The translations under genes and the position numbers were made by a program. Below are positions 52,242 to 60,564 of a stretch of 64,000 nt of DNA, piece after piece. Location of the stretch: NCBI GenBank assembly GCA_038323265.1, contig JBBQGT010000002.1:1-64000 (forward strand), given 5' to 3'. The notes under the pieces are model-generated. The model did not search any database, was not told where the DNA came from, and saw only the letters and a program-made list of their open reading frames with translations. Within the stretch, counting starts at the first letter, position 1. Each line of letters opens with the position of its first letter. Origin of the DNA: PNKC01 sp038323265 (GTDB taxonomy: Bacteria > Chloroflexota > Dehalococcoidia > Tepidiformales > Tepidiformaceae).

Positions 52242-53201
52242 CTACTCAGCCTGGTCGAGATATTCGGAGAGCCCGTAGCCCTTCCGTCCGCCGTCCAGCG
52301 TGTACTCGGTCATCCCCTCGCCGATGTGCGTGAACATCCCGCTACGGCGGTTCCTGAGGGGGATGAAGCCCTTCACGGTACCTTCCACAAGGTGCTCGTC
52401 ACCGTTCGAGAGTGTGACGTTCGCCCTCAAGCCGGTGTGGTAGTTCGTGTCGCCTTCGTAGTCCGTCTCCAGCTTCACATCGGTGATGCGGAACAACTCC
52501 TGACCCTTATGGAAGACGCCACCAACCCGGTCTCCGACGATGGAGATGACCATCCCCAGGTCGTCACCGAAGTTTCCCGTGATCCAGCGGTAGCTAGGCG
52601 TCGACTGCCAGTAGCGCGGGCCCCACGAGTGGTCGCGCAAGCCATGGCCGGTAATCTCCAGCACTGGGCCATCTTCGACCTGGAGGGTTCCGTGGACGGC
52701 CATGTGCTGCTCGTAGTGCGCGCGGGCGAAGTCGTTCTGCGCGCCTGCGCCGCCGGGTTCGGCCACGTGCCCGTAGATTGGGCCGCAGCCGGTGTGAAGC
52801 AGGTCGAGGACGATCTTTTTGTGGGGATTCTGCTTGAAGGCATCGCCCGGCTCGCGCATCTCGCGCGGATCCGCGAGGAACACCACGGAGCCTTCGTACC
52901 GCGTCCGGATCCGCTCTCCGGGCTCAAGCACGTCCACTTTCAGACCGCCCGCATCCCAGCCGTCGTTGCTCGAAATCTGGGGACGCTTGTAGTTGAAGAG
53001 TGCTGAGCCGTCCGGCTGGTAGACGATGACCGTCATCTCGGCGTGGCCCTCGTTCGCGCGGTTGCCGATACGCAGGAAGCCGCCCATCTGCTTTTCGCGG
53101 TCAAAGAAGTTGAAGTAGACCGATTCGTTGAAGTTCTCTTCCGGGCCGAGGGGATGGGTATAGTCGTCTTCTGGCTTGACGTTGCCGAGGATCGTCACCA
53201 T
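52242..53201 (-). CDS. CrtC/DUF7064-like beta-barrel protein
   Basis: A 319-residue beta-rich protein beginning MVTILGNVKPEDDYTHPLGPEENFNESVYFNFFD, with GHGLRDHSWGPRYWQ in the middle. These recall the CrtC (hydroxyneurosporene synthase)/AttH-like lipocalin superfamily, whose members handle hydrophobic substrates. I start at ATG 53201, with AAGGAG about 10 nt upstream; the frame is open further. It is first in the operon with the kinase, DUF6285-like protein and CoA-transferase (2-nt gap). The substrate is unknown. Confidence 0.65.
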   Translation of the reverse strand: MVTILGNVKPEDDYTHPLGPEENFNESVYFNFFDREKQMGGFLRIGNRANEGHAEMTVIVYQPDGSALFNYKRPQISSNDGWDAGGLKVDVLEPGERIRTRYEGSVVFLADPREMREPGDAFKQNPHKKIVLDLLHTGCGPIYGHVAEPGGAGAQNDFARAHYEQHMAVHGTLQVEDGPVLEITGHGLRDHSWGPRYWQSTPSYRWITGNFGDDLGMVISIVGDRVGGVFHKGQELFRITDVKLETDYEGDTNYHTGLRANVTLSNGDEHLVEGTVKGFIPLRNRRSGMFTHIGEGMTEYTLDGGRKGYGLSEYLDQAE

Positions 53202-53296
53202 GCCTGAATATCTCCTTGGAACGGGCGTACAGGCCCAGGACGCAGTGGCCGGATTGTAGCCCATCCCACCGGCCGCCGCCGGAGTACCAGCCAACT

Positions 53297-53989
53297 ATGG
53301 AACTCGCGAAAAATCACGTTGATGTTGGCCTTTACACAAACACCCTCGAGCCGATGCTCGCCTTCTGGCAGCAGGAAGTGGGGCTTGCGTTCGAAGAACT
53401 GCTGCCTACGGGCGGCGGCAACCGGCAGCACCGACACGCCATGAACGGCTCAGTGCTGAAGCTCAACCACCCGCGCGAACCGCTCCCGGACGCACCTCCC
53501 ACTGGCTACCGCGAACTCTTGATCGCGCGGCCGGGACTCACAGTGCCAGGCGAACTGGTGGACCCGGAAGGCAACCGGGTGAGCCTCGTGCCGCCCGGCC
53601 ACCGAGGGATCGTGGGCATCGGCGTGCGCTATGGCGTCCGCAACCTCGAGGCGTTCCAAGCCTTTTTCGCCGAGCAGCTCGAACTCAAGACTGCCTCACC
53701 GAACGTCTACCGCTGTGGCGATTCGTTGCTCATCATCGAACACGCCCCAACAGCCACTCCCGCCAGCGAGATGCGCGGCCCCGGCTTCCGCTACATCACG
53801 ATCCAGGTGCGGGATGTCGAATTCGAACACGCCCGCGCCCTGCGCAGAGGCGCGACCGAAGGGCGGCCACCGGTGACCCTTGGGAGCACGGCGCGGATTT
53901 CGTTCATCCGAGATCCGGACGGCAACTGGATCGAACTCTCGCAGCGCGCGTCGCTTACAGGCACTCTGGAATCCGGCGACCGAAGCTAA
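53297..53989 (+). CDS. Two-domain VOC family protein
   Basis: A 230-residue protein with two vicinal-oxygen-chelate modules: HVDVGLYTNTLEPMLAFWQQEVGLAFEE and VGIGVRYGVRNLEAFQAFFAEQLELKT, ending in FIRDPDGNWIEL with the usual Glu ligand. Extradiol dioxygenases and glyoxalases have this layout. Metal ligands in the first module are less clear. ATG 53297 has GGAG 12 nt upstream. Confidence 0.82.
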   Translation: MELAKNHVDVGLYTNTLEPMLAFWQQEVGLAFEELLPTGGGNRQHRHAMNGSVLKLNHPREPLPDAPPTGYRELLIARPGLTVPGELVDPEGNRVSLVPPGHRGIVGIGVRYGVRNLEAFQAFFAEQLELKTASPNVYRCGDSLLIIEHAPTATPASEMRGPGFRYITIQVRDVEFEHARALRRGATEGRPPVTLGSTARISFIRDPDGNWIELSQRASLTGTLESGDRS

Positions 53990-54007
53990 CCGAGTCAGGA
54001 AGAGATC

Positions 54008-54439
54008 ATGCGACGTTTTCGGCCAGCCAGTTCGCCCGTGCATACCGCGTTGTGGGTAGACGCCGCGTTTGACCTGGTGGCGGGTCTGACGCTTTTGCTG
54101 CTTCATAGCCGGGCAGCCAGTTGGTTGAACGTCGATGGCGCGTTGGTCGTTGTCGCAGCAATCGTCTTCCTTGCGACGGCGGTAGGCGTTGTTCCCATCG
54201 TCTTGCAACGGGAACCCGCACGCCCGGTGGTGACGGCTTTAGCGGCTCTCAATCTGATCGGTGGAGTCGCGATCTGGCTGGTTGTCGCCTTGCGTTGGGG
54301 AGACCTTACGACGGAGGGTCACTGGCTCGTTGCTGCAATCGCCGATAGCTTCATCGCGGTGGCGGCTCTCGAGTTCCTCGCTCTTCGGCGAACAGAGCAA
54401 GCCCCGCGCCCTACTGACGGACCGTGCCCAACGTCCTGA
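54008..54439 (+). CDS. Small integral membrane protein, four TM segments
   Basis: A 143-residue protein with hydrophobic spans at about 18-35, 43-66, 76-94 and 105-126. No family recognised. It follows the VOC gene by 18 nt. Its end overlaps the end of the convergent CopC-CopD gene by 29 nt. Confidence 0.6.
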   Translation: MRRFRPASSPVHTALWVDAAFDLVAGLTLLLLHSRAASWLNVDGALVVVAAIVFLATAVGVVPIVLQREPARPVVTALAALNLIGGVAIWLVVALRWGDLTTEGHWLVAAIADSFIAVAALEFLALRRTEQAPRPTDGPCPTS

Positions 54440-56600
54440 GGAAGTTGACCAGGTGCCAAACCTGCTCGTCGGTGAGCTTGCCGTCGCCAGTCGTCCATGA
54501 GCGCATGGCGGTCCCAACGATGCCCTTGGCGATGAAGTTGTAGAGCTGGCCGTCCGGGTGCTGCGGGACGTGGACGGTGAGGTCCAGTGGGTACGGCTCG
54601 AGCTTCAGCCCGGCTGGTGGAACGCCTGTTTGGCCATGGCAGGATGCGCAGTTCTGCATGTACAGCGTCCGGCCCGCGGAGATCGAGTTCTGGTCGGCGA
54701 ACACCGGGTTGGCGAGAAAGCCGCCGGGCGGCGCTTCGTGCGAATGCACGCCGAAGAGGAGCAGCGTGCCCACGCCAAATCCGAGCATCGTCATCCCGTT
54801 GGCCGTCCAACCAGCTCGCCGGTCAACCATCGACATTTGGTTGCGCAGCAAAGCGAATCCGAGGCCACCCATGAGGAGCATGATGCCGCCCAACTGGTTC
54901 CAACTCAGCCCCGGCGCCGGGTCGTCCCAGGAGCTACCGCGTCGCACCTCGTTGACGGTGGCTCCGGCGGGGCGCACGGCGAAGAACGCGGTGGCGTCGT
55001 CCGCGCCGGCCCGCCGGATCTCGGCCTCCACGCGCCACTGCCCTTCGAGCGTTAGGTACGGACCTTGCCCGAGGTACGCCCCGGGCCCGACCTGCGCCAT
55101 GATCAACGTGGAAGGCCCGACGGTCTGGTCATCCTGGTAGCGGAAGGTGAGACGCACGCGTTCGGCGTCTACGGGTTGCAATGCTTTGTCTGTCAACGTC
55201 ACGCGGTACTTGTTCAAGCCCGTTGCGTTGGGGTCGACGTTCAACTGCACACCGAGGTCGGCGCCCTGGTACGACTGGTCGAATGGCTTCGATCCCCCGG
55301 TTTCGGTCACCGATTTGGCGACCGAAGTCTGGGTCATGAAGCTGGCGGCGAGGAACACGCCCAGGCCGAGCACAATCTCTGCGCTGGCGGTGGCAATGAA
55401 CCGGCGCGGCTCGCCAGGTGCGCCAGCCTCGAGGCGCGCACGCCCTCGCCGGGCGTTGTAGGCCGCCACGGCCAGCAGGGGCACGATGAGAGCGAGCTTG
55501 ATGAGCAGGGTCACGCCGTAACGCGTGGATGTCAGACGGTCGGCGGTATCGATTTCGACAAAGGCGTTCAACGTCCCAGTGCCGAGCAAGATGAAGACCA
55601 TGCATGAGGCGAGCAGCCCGAAGCGCGGCATCAACCGCTGGTAGGGCGCACTCCGGCCGGCGAGCCGGGCACTGAGCACTACGCCAATGACAGCCCCGAT
55701 CCAGAGGAGTGCGGAGATCGCGTGGGCGAAATCGAACCCTCGCGCCCAGGCGCTGCCGGAGCCGGCCGCCGCGTGGCTGGTGGCGGTGTACGCCCAGGTG
55801 TAGACGGCCATCCCGGCGATCACACCCACCGCCGTCTTGCGTGGCGCTTCGTGGACGAAGGTTCCGGCGACCGCCAGCAGCATGACCACGCCAACGCGGG
55901 TCAGCCAATAGCCGCCGCTGGTAGTGTGCAGAATGAGATCGCTTAAACCGACGCTGCCGCCGTAGGCGTCGCGGATGGTTGCCAGGTTGAGCAGGGTGGC
56001 AATCGCCAGCACGCCGGTGCCCCCGTAAATCGCGAGGCCAAGCGGCCGCCGCAGAGACGCCCCATCCGAGCCCCAAAGCAGGATCAGCAAGGCGCCCGCC
56101 GCCACGATCGCAAGCCCAAGAAGAGAAAGCGCGCGCACCGCTATGCCGTCGGCGAGAGGCGCGGGATCGGGATCGCTGGAGAGGCCCTGCACGGTATTCA
56201 CAGAGTCGGGCAGCGAACCATCGGGCTTGAGCACTGTGAAGGGGTACGAGCCCTGCAAAGCATGCCCGTCTATGCGCGAGACGTTCTTGTAGAGGACGTT
56301 GTAGATCCCCGGCGGCAGGTTCGAAAGCTTTAACGTGAGCGTCACGCCGTTGGCGGAAACCTCAACTGGCCCGGGCGCCTTAAGTTCGACGCCACGGGCA
56401 TCGAGCAGGCGGATGCCACTGGCACGTTCGTCAACGGGCTCGCTGAAAAGCAGCGAGATGGCGGCTGGCGCCTTCTGCAGAAAGGCGTTCCCATTTGGCT
56501 CCGAGCGCACGAGCGCCGCATGGCCCAGGGCATCGCCAGGACTTACAAGCGCGCCCACCGCACCGACGAACAGGAGCACGCCAAGCAGCGCGCGTTTCAT
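54411..56600 (-). CDS. CopC-CopD-cytochrome c fusion protein
   Basis: A 729-residue protein. After the signal peptide (about 1-25) comes a CopC domain whose mature N-terminus would be HAALVRSEP, then RIDGHALQGSYPFTV. A CopD-like membrane domain of about eight TM segments follows. The C-terminal part has a further TM segment and a cytochrome c domain with CASCH (heme ligation) and the late Met in VGTAMRSW as probable axial ligand. Copper uptake coupled to electron transfer is a reasonable inference. It overlaps the copC-like gene upstream by ATGA. Confidence 0.85.
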   Translation of the reverse strand: MKRALLGVLLFVGAVGALVSPGDALGHAALVRSEPNGNAFLQKAPAAISLLFSEPVDERASGIRLLDARGVELKAPGPVEVSANGVTLTLKLSNLPPGIYNVLYKNVSRIDGHALQGSYPFTVLKPDGSLPDSVNTVQGLSSDPDPAPLADGIAVRALSLLGLAIVAAGALLILLWGSDGASLRRPLGLAIYGGTGVLAIATLLNLATIRDAYGGSVGLSDLILHTTSGGYWLTRVGVVMLLAVAGTFVHEAPRKTAVGVIAGMAVYTWAYTATSHAAAGSGSAWARGFDFAHAISALLWIGAVIGVVLSARLAGRSAPYQRLMPRFGLLASCMVFILLGTGTLNAFVEIDTADRLTSTRYGVTLLIKLALIVPLLAVAAYNARRGRARLEAGAPGEPRRFIATASAEIVLGLGVFLAASFMTQTSVAKSVTETGGSKPFDQSYQGADLGVQLNVDPNATGLNKYRVTLTDKALQPVDAERVRLTFRYQDDQTVGPSTLIMAQVGPGAYLGQGPYLTLEGQWRVEAEIRRAGADDATAFFAVRPAGATVNEVRRGSSWDDPAPGLSWNQLGGIMLLMGGLGFALLRNQMSMVDRRAGWTANGMTMLGFGVGTLLLFGVHSHEAPPGGFLANPVFADQNSISAGRTLYMQNCASCHGQTGVPPAGLKLEPYPLDLTVHVPQHPDGQLYNFIAKGIVGTAMRSWTTGDGKLTDEQVWHLVNFLRTLGTVRQ

Positions 56601-57178
56601 TCCCGCTTCTGAACCAAGAAAAACGAGCCACCCGCGCCCAGTGCAAACATCGCCACGCCCACGGCCACCAACAGCACCCAGGACGTGCCCCCGCCCGAAC
56701 CCGTGCTTGCCGTGGCAGCGGGCACGTCGCTGCCCGAGACTGGCGTAGCCACGCCCAACACGTCCTCGCGGACCGCCTCTTTGCCCGCCGATGGTGTGCC
56801 CGCGGGGTCGATCTTGAACGAGCAATTGCCGCTCGCCGGGTCGCCATCGTCCGCGCTCACTGTCCGCCACCTGACCGTGTACGTCCCAGGCGGTAGGCCG
56901 GCGGGGAGCGAGACGCTGAGCTTTTTGCGATCCGCATCGTCAATCGCTGCTGGCTGCTTCGTCACTGTGGCGCCGGTACTGTCCTGCACAACGATGTCGT
57001 TGCTGCCGGCAGTCCTCGCCATCTCCTGACTCATCACGATCACGATTGCGGCCGGGGAGGTGGTCAACACGGCGTCCTGCCCGGGCTTCACGTTCGCGGG
57101 CTCTGCGTGGGCCCATGCAAGGCTCACGGCTGCAAGGCTCAGCCAGGCCGCGAAACCGGCTGCAAACATTTTCAGCAT
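56597..57178 (-). CDS. CopC domain protein with C-terminal TM anchor
   Basis: A 193-residue secreted protein. The signal peptide ends in AWAHAEPANVKPG, leaving His at the start of the mature CopC domain. TYTVRWRTVSADDGDPASGNCSFKI is the second CopC motif, and a TM segment (about 163-185) anchors the C-terminus. I start at ATG 57178 because it begins a good signal peptide; the frame is open to 57277. The ATGA overlap couples it to the CopC-CopD fusion. Confidence 0.82.
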   Translation of the reverse strand: MLKMFAAGFAAWLSLAAVSLAWAHAEPANVKPGQDAVLTTSPAAIVIVMSQEMARTAGSNDIVVQDSTGATVTKQPAAIDDADRKKLSVSLPAGLPPGTYTVRWRTVSADDGDPASGNCSFKIDPAGTPSAGKEAVREDVLGVATPVSGSDVPAATASTGSGGGTSWVLLVAVGVAMFALGAGGSFFLVQKRE

Positions 57179-57304
57179 CTGCCACAGTCTCACAACAGGA
57201 GTAGCGCCAAGCAAGGCGCGGGAAGCGCGGGCGAGGCCCAGGGTTAGGGTTTGGGAAGAAGGCGCCATCGCCCGCATCTTGCCGCTCGCCAGACGGAACC
57301 TGAT

Positions 57305-57350
57305 TTCGGCGTGCTACGCCGAAGGGGCACTGTCTCTCAGCGCCCCTTCG
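57305..57350. terminator. Two overlapping alternative hairpins after the luciferase-like gene
   Basis: TTCGGCGT/ACGCCGAA (57305-57323) and CGAAGGGGC/GCCCCTTCG (57320-57350) are both perfect but share CGAA, so only one can form at a time. They lie downstream of the minus-strand flavin gene. There is no T-run. Confidence 0.4.
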
Positions 57351-57372
57351 CGCGTTTCGAACTACGAGCGGG

Positions 57373-58602
57373 CTACAGCGGCGACCCGCCGACAGCCGCA
57401 GTCTCCGGTGTCAGGCCCTGCTCCTTAAGCTTACTGGCGGGCGTCTGGTTAGACGGACGGTTGAACTTCGCGGTGTCCATCTCTTCCAAGACGATTTCGC
57501 CCGAAACTACCTTGCGCTTCCACGCCTGGTGCTGATCCTCGCGGTCGTGGAACTCGGGCATCACGTCGCGGGCGAAAAGTTCGAGGCTGGAGCAGATGTC
57601 TTCATGCGTGTTGTTGCCCGCCTGGTTGAGCAAGATCACCTGGTCCACGTTGGACTCTTCGAACTTGCGCAGGCGCTTCCGAATCGTCTCAGGTGAGCCG
57701 ATGAGGGCGCTGGTGCTGGCCCCGGCGGCCATCCCCTTGTCCGTCTTCTTCCAGGCCTGGAACTCCTCCCAGAGATTGACGCTGTTCGGCGCGACGGGGC
57801 CGTGCGAGTTGTAGAACTGGAGGGTGAACTGGAAGAACGTCCAGCCATCCGCCTTGGCGCGCGCCTCCTCGTCGGTTGGGGCGCACATGAAGCCGCTGAC
57901 GATGGCGATCGCCGGGTTGGCCTGGTATTCGGCCAGCTTCTCTAGGTGCTTGGTGTAGGCGTTGTAGTAGGCGTTCACCCAGGCATGCGCTGCCTCGGCA
58001 CTAACGAACTGAAAGCCAAGCGCACCTATACCGCGGCGACCCGCCATCTCAATGGTTTCGAGCTGCGAGCAAGCGACCCAGAGCGGCGGGTGCGGCTTCT
58101 GAAGCGGCTTCGGCAACACGTTTCGCAGCGGGAAATCGAAATACTCGCCGTGGTATTCCACGCCCTCCGAGCCGAACATCGGCATGATCGCCCGGACTGC
58201 ATCCTCCCAAACGGCCCGCTTGTCGCGGAAGCGCCGTTCGAAGGGGTGAAGCTCGGTCACGCTCGAACCTTCGCCCAGGCCGAATTCAACGCGGCCGTTG
58301 CTGACGAGGTCGAGCATCGAGACGCGCTCGGCGACGCGCGCGGGGTGGTTCGTAGGGAGTTGAATGATGCCGTGGCCGATGCGGATGTTCTTCGTCCGCT
58401 GACTGGCCGCCGCGAGGAACACTTCCGGCGCCGAGGAATGCGAATACTCCTCGAGGAAGTGGTGTTCCACTTCCCACGCATAGTCGTAGCCCAGTTTGTC
58501 GGCCAGTTCGACCTGCGTGAGCGCGTTTTGCACCAGTTCGTATTCGCTTCGTTCGTGCCATGGCCGCGGCAACTGCAGTTCGTAGAACACTCCGAATTTC
58601 AT
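57373..58602 (-). CDS. LLM-class flavin-dependent oxidoreductase (luciferase-like)
   Basis: A 409-residue TIM-barrel monooxygenase. MKFGVFYELQLPRPW, YDYAWEVEHHFLEEYSHSSAPEVFLAAASQRTKNIRIGHGIIQLPTNHPARVAERVSMLDLVSNGRVEFGLGEG are typical of the bacterial luciferase superfamily, close to alkanal monooxygenase alpha-type proteins. It probably uses reduced FMN or F420. GGAGGG precedes the ATG. A VOC gene upstream is separated by a terminator. Confidence 0.9.
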   Translation of the reverse strand: MKFGVFYELQLPRPWHERSEYELVQNALTQVELADKLGYDYAWEVEHHFLEEYSHSSAPEVFLAAASQRTKNIRIGHGIIQLPTNHPARVAERVSMLDLVSNGRVEFGLGEGSSVTELHPFERRFRDKRAVWEDAVRAIMPMFGSEGVEYHGEYFDFPLRNVLPKPLQKPHPPLWVACSQLETIEMAGRRGIGALGFQFVSAEAAHAWVNAYYNAYTKHLEKLAEYQANPAIAIVSGFMCAPTDEEARAKADGWTFFQFTLQFYNSHGPVAPNSVNLWEEFQAWKKTDKGMAAGASTSALIGSPETIRKRLRKFEESNVDQVILLNQAGNNTHEDICSSLELFARDVMPEFHDREDQHQAWKRKVVSGEIVLEEMDTAKFNRPSNQTPASKLKEQGLTPETAAVGGSPL

Positions 58603-58635
58603 GAAACCCTCCAGCCTCGAACGAGGCGTGACTCG

Positions 58636-58641
58636 ATTCTA
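58636..58641 (-). promoter_or_regulatory. Candidate -10 (TAGAAT) of the luciferase-like gene
   Basis: TAGAAT on the minus strand 33 nt before the ATG, directly downstream of the VOC gene terminator. Confidence 0.4.
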
Positions 58642-58652
58642 CCCACAAACAG

Positions 58653-58680
58653 AAGCGGCGCGTGTTGGCACGCGCCGCTT
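58653..58680 (-). terminator. Hairpin terminator after the VOC gene
   Basis: A perfect 12-bp stem (AAGCGGCGCGTG/CACGCGCCGCTT, loop 4 nt) followed on the minus strand by a short T-rich stretch (CTGTTTG). It lies 21 nt after the VOC stop. Confidence 0.65.
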
Positions 58681-58701
58681 TGCAGTGTCCGAGCAGACCG
58701 C

Positions 58702-59277
58702 TTAGGCGTTCGCGCTAGCCAGCGTCTTTGTCGCGTCGGTCGCTGTGGCTGGCTTGTGCCGCACGTCGGATTCATCGAAGACGCGGGTCCACGCTGCGAA
58801 TTCGAGCAAAATGCCGTCCGGGTCCATGAAGTAGATCGAACGGACGAAGACGCCGGGGTGCATTTCGCGACTGGCCTGCGAAGGGCTCTCGTCGTGGTTG
58901 TACACCTCCGAGGTCTGGATGCCCTTGTCGTGCAGCTTCTGCACATACTCTTCGAAGCGTTCTGGCGAGACATCGAAGGCGACGTGGTTCATGGAGCCAT
59001 GGGCGGTGACGATTTCGCCGTCGCCCGGCCAGTGAGCAGCCGAAGAGACCCCCGGCGCGCGCTCCGGGGCATGTGGGAACCAGAAGAAGGCCAGCGAATC
59101 GCCGTTGCCGATATCGAAGAAGAAGTGCTGTCCGTAGTTCCCGGGCAGTTCGATCGTTTTGATCAGCGGCATCCCCAAGACGCCGCTATAGAAATCCACT
59201 GTCCGCTGCATATCCTGGCAAACCAGTGCAAGGTGGTTGATCCCTCGGAGTTCGAACTGGCTATTCTCGCGACGCAT
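58702..59277 (-). CDS. VOC family protein (extradiol dioxygenase-like)
   Basis: A 191-residue protein with INHLALVCQDMQRTVDFYSGVLGMPLIKTIEL (first His ligand), GSMNHVAFDVSPERFEEYVQKLHDKGI (second His) and SIYFMDPDGILLEFA (Glu ligand). This is the metal triad of VOC enzymes such as glyoxalase I and extradiol dioxygenases. ATG 59277 has GGGAG about 8 nt upstream. Confidence 0.87.
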   Translation of the reverse strand: MRRENSQFELRGINHLALVCQDMQRTVDFYSGVLGMPLIKTIELPGNYGQHFFFDIGNGDSLAFFWFPHAPERAPGVSSAAHWPGDGEIVTAHGSMNHVAFDVSPERFEEYVQKLHDKGIQTSEVYNHDESPSQASREMHPGVFVRSIYFMDPDGILLEFAAWTRVFDESDVRHKPATATDATKTLASANA

Positions 59278-59306
59278 GGTGCTTCTCCCGGAAGTGGATG
59301 AAAGCA

Positions 59307-59312
59307 AGCTTA
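59307..59312 (-). promoter_or_regulatory. Candidate -10 (TAAGCT) of the VOC gene
   Basis: TAAGCT on the minus strand 29 nt before the ATG and upstream of its GGGAG ribosome site. Confidence 0.3.
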
Positions 59313-59360
59313 CACCTTGACGCAAGAGTTTTCGCGCCAGCCGTGTTGCGACGAACTCCG

Positions 59361-59366
59361 TATCAT
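59361..59366 (+). promoter_or_regulatory. Candidate -10 (TATCAT) of the AhpD-like gene
   Basis: TATCAT lies 28 nt before the ATG at 59395, upstream of an AGGAG site. Confidence 0.35.
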
Positions 59367-59394
59367 CGCGCTCACATCACCCCAGGAGCTCCCT

Positions 59395-60030
59395 ATGCCC
59401 CGCCTACGCCAGGTTCCCCGCGCCGAAGCCACGCCCGAAGTCGCCCAAATGTACGCCCGGCTCTTCGGCGACCGCGACCCGGTGACGTCGCCAGGCACAG
59501 CTACTGGCACGCCGGGCAACTGGTGGACAGTGTTCGCGCTGGTGCCCGACATTTTTAACTCGGCGGTCGCGCAGTTCGGCCTGTTCAACAGCCCAAAGCG
59601 GGTGCTTACGGCGTACCAGCGGGAATTGGCGCTGACGCGGGCGGGGTTTGCAGCGGGAAGCCAATTTGTGTTTTCGCAGCACAGCAAGGCAGCGCGGGCA
59701 GCCGGCATACCGGAGGCGAAGCTTGCCGCGATCTCGGCGTGGGCCAGCGCGGAGGAGTTTGACCAGCAAGACCGCGCCATCCTCGGATACGTCGATGATC
59801 TGGTGCTCGCGGACGGACGTGTGCAGGATGCAACCTTCGCCCGCCTCAAGGCGTTCCTCACGGACGAGGCGATTCTCGAACTGACTTTCGCCGTCTGCAC
59901 TTACCGCCTGCACGCGACGATGTGCCGCGCGCTTCAACTGGAGTACGACGACGTACCTGAACGCATCGTCGAAATCGCCGCGCCAGCGGGAGCTGCAACG
60001 GACGTAATGCGCCAGATCAGTCGCGAATAG
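59395..60030 (+). CDS. Carboxymuconolactone decarboxylase (AhpD-like) family protein
   Basis: A 211-residue helical protein of the CMD/AhpD family: ALTRAGFAAGSQFVFSQHSKAARAAGIPEAKLAAI with the conserved His but no CxxC pair, and TFAVCTYRLHATMCRALQLEYDDVP. Without the Cys pair it is unlikely to be a peroxidase reductant. AGGAG lies 7 nt before the ATG. It overlaps the convergent DinB-like gene by 14 nt. Confidence 0.82.
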   Translation: MPRLRQVPRAEATPEVAQMYARLFGDRDPVTSPGTATGTPGNWWTVFALVPDIFNSAVAQFGLFNSPKRVLTAYQRELALTRAGFAAGSQFVFSQHSKAARAAGIPEAKLAAISAWASAEEFDQQDRAILGYVDDLVLADGRVQDATFARLKAFLTDEAILELTFAVCTYRLHATMCRALQLEYDDVPERIVEIAAPAGAATDVMRQISRE

Positions 60031-60511
60031 TCAGGCTTTTCGGGCCAAACCAGAGGTCGCGCATGAGTTGCGCCTGGCCGACGTGTTCGCGGAGGTGGCC
60101 AGCACCGTGGATGAGGCAACCGACGCCGCTTCGCGTCATGCTCGGGTCGGCTGGTTGCGGCACTTCGGCTGTTAGGTGCGCTTCCCTGCCGGACTCGAAC
60201 AGAACGGCCAGTTCGCTGACAACCGCATCGAACTGGGTGCGAAAATCCTCCGCGGCCCCGCCGACCACAGCGAACGCAGGCGCACGGTCGTCCCGTCGGT
60301 AGTCCTCGATCGGCTTCGTGACACCGGCGCCACAACCGAGCCAAAAACGGGTCGCGCTAATCGAATGGGCGGCTAACACCGCTAGCGAATTGGTATTCTG
60401 CGCCTCCGGGCGCCACTGCAGCGCTTCGTCCGGAAGACCAGCGAGGGCCTCGGCAAACATGTCGAAAGATTCGCGAGCAACAACAAGGGCAGCCTGGTGA
60501 GTGGGAGTCAT
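60017..60511 (-). CDS. DinB-like four-helix protein
   Basis: A 164-residue helical protein with the DinB/YfiT metal-binding His pattern: LAAHSISATRFWLG and LIHGAGHLREHVGQAQLMRDLWFG. Such proteins include metal-dependent thiol-S-transferases. The start and the sequence around LQWRP agree with the family. It stands alone between sucC and the AhpD-like gene. Confidence 0.85.
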   Translation of the reverse strand: MTPTHQAALVVARESFDMFAEALAGLPDEALQWRPEAQNTNSLAVLAAHSISATRFWLGCGAGVTKPIEDYRRDDRAPAFAVVGGAAEDFRTQFDAVVSELAVLFESGREAHLTAEVPQPADPSMTRSGVGCLIHGAGHLREHVGQAQLMRDLWFGPKSLTIRD

Positions 60512-60564
60512 GGCGCCAATCTTAGCGGACGCGGGCGGCCCTCATTCTGAGGTCGGCCCTGTCG

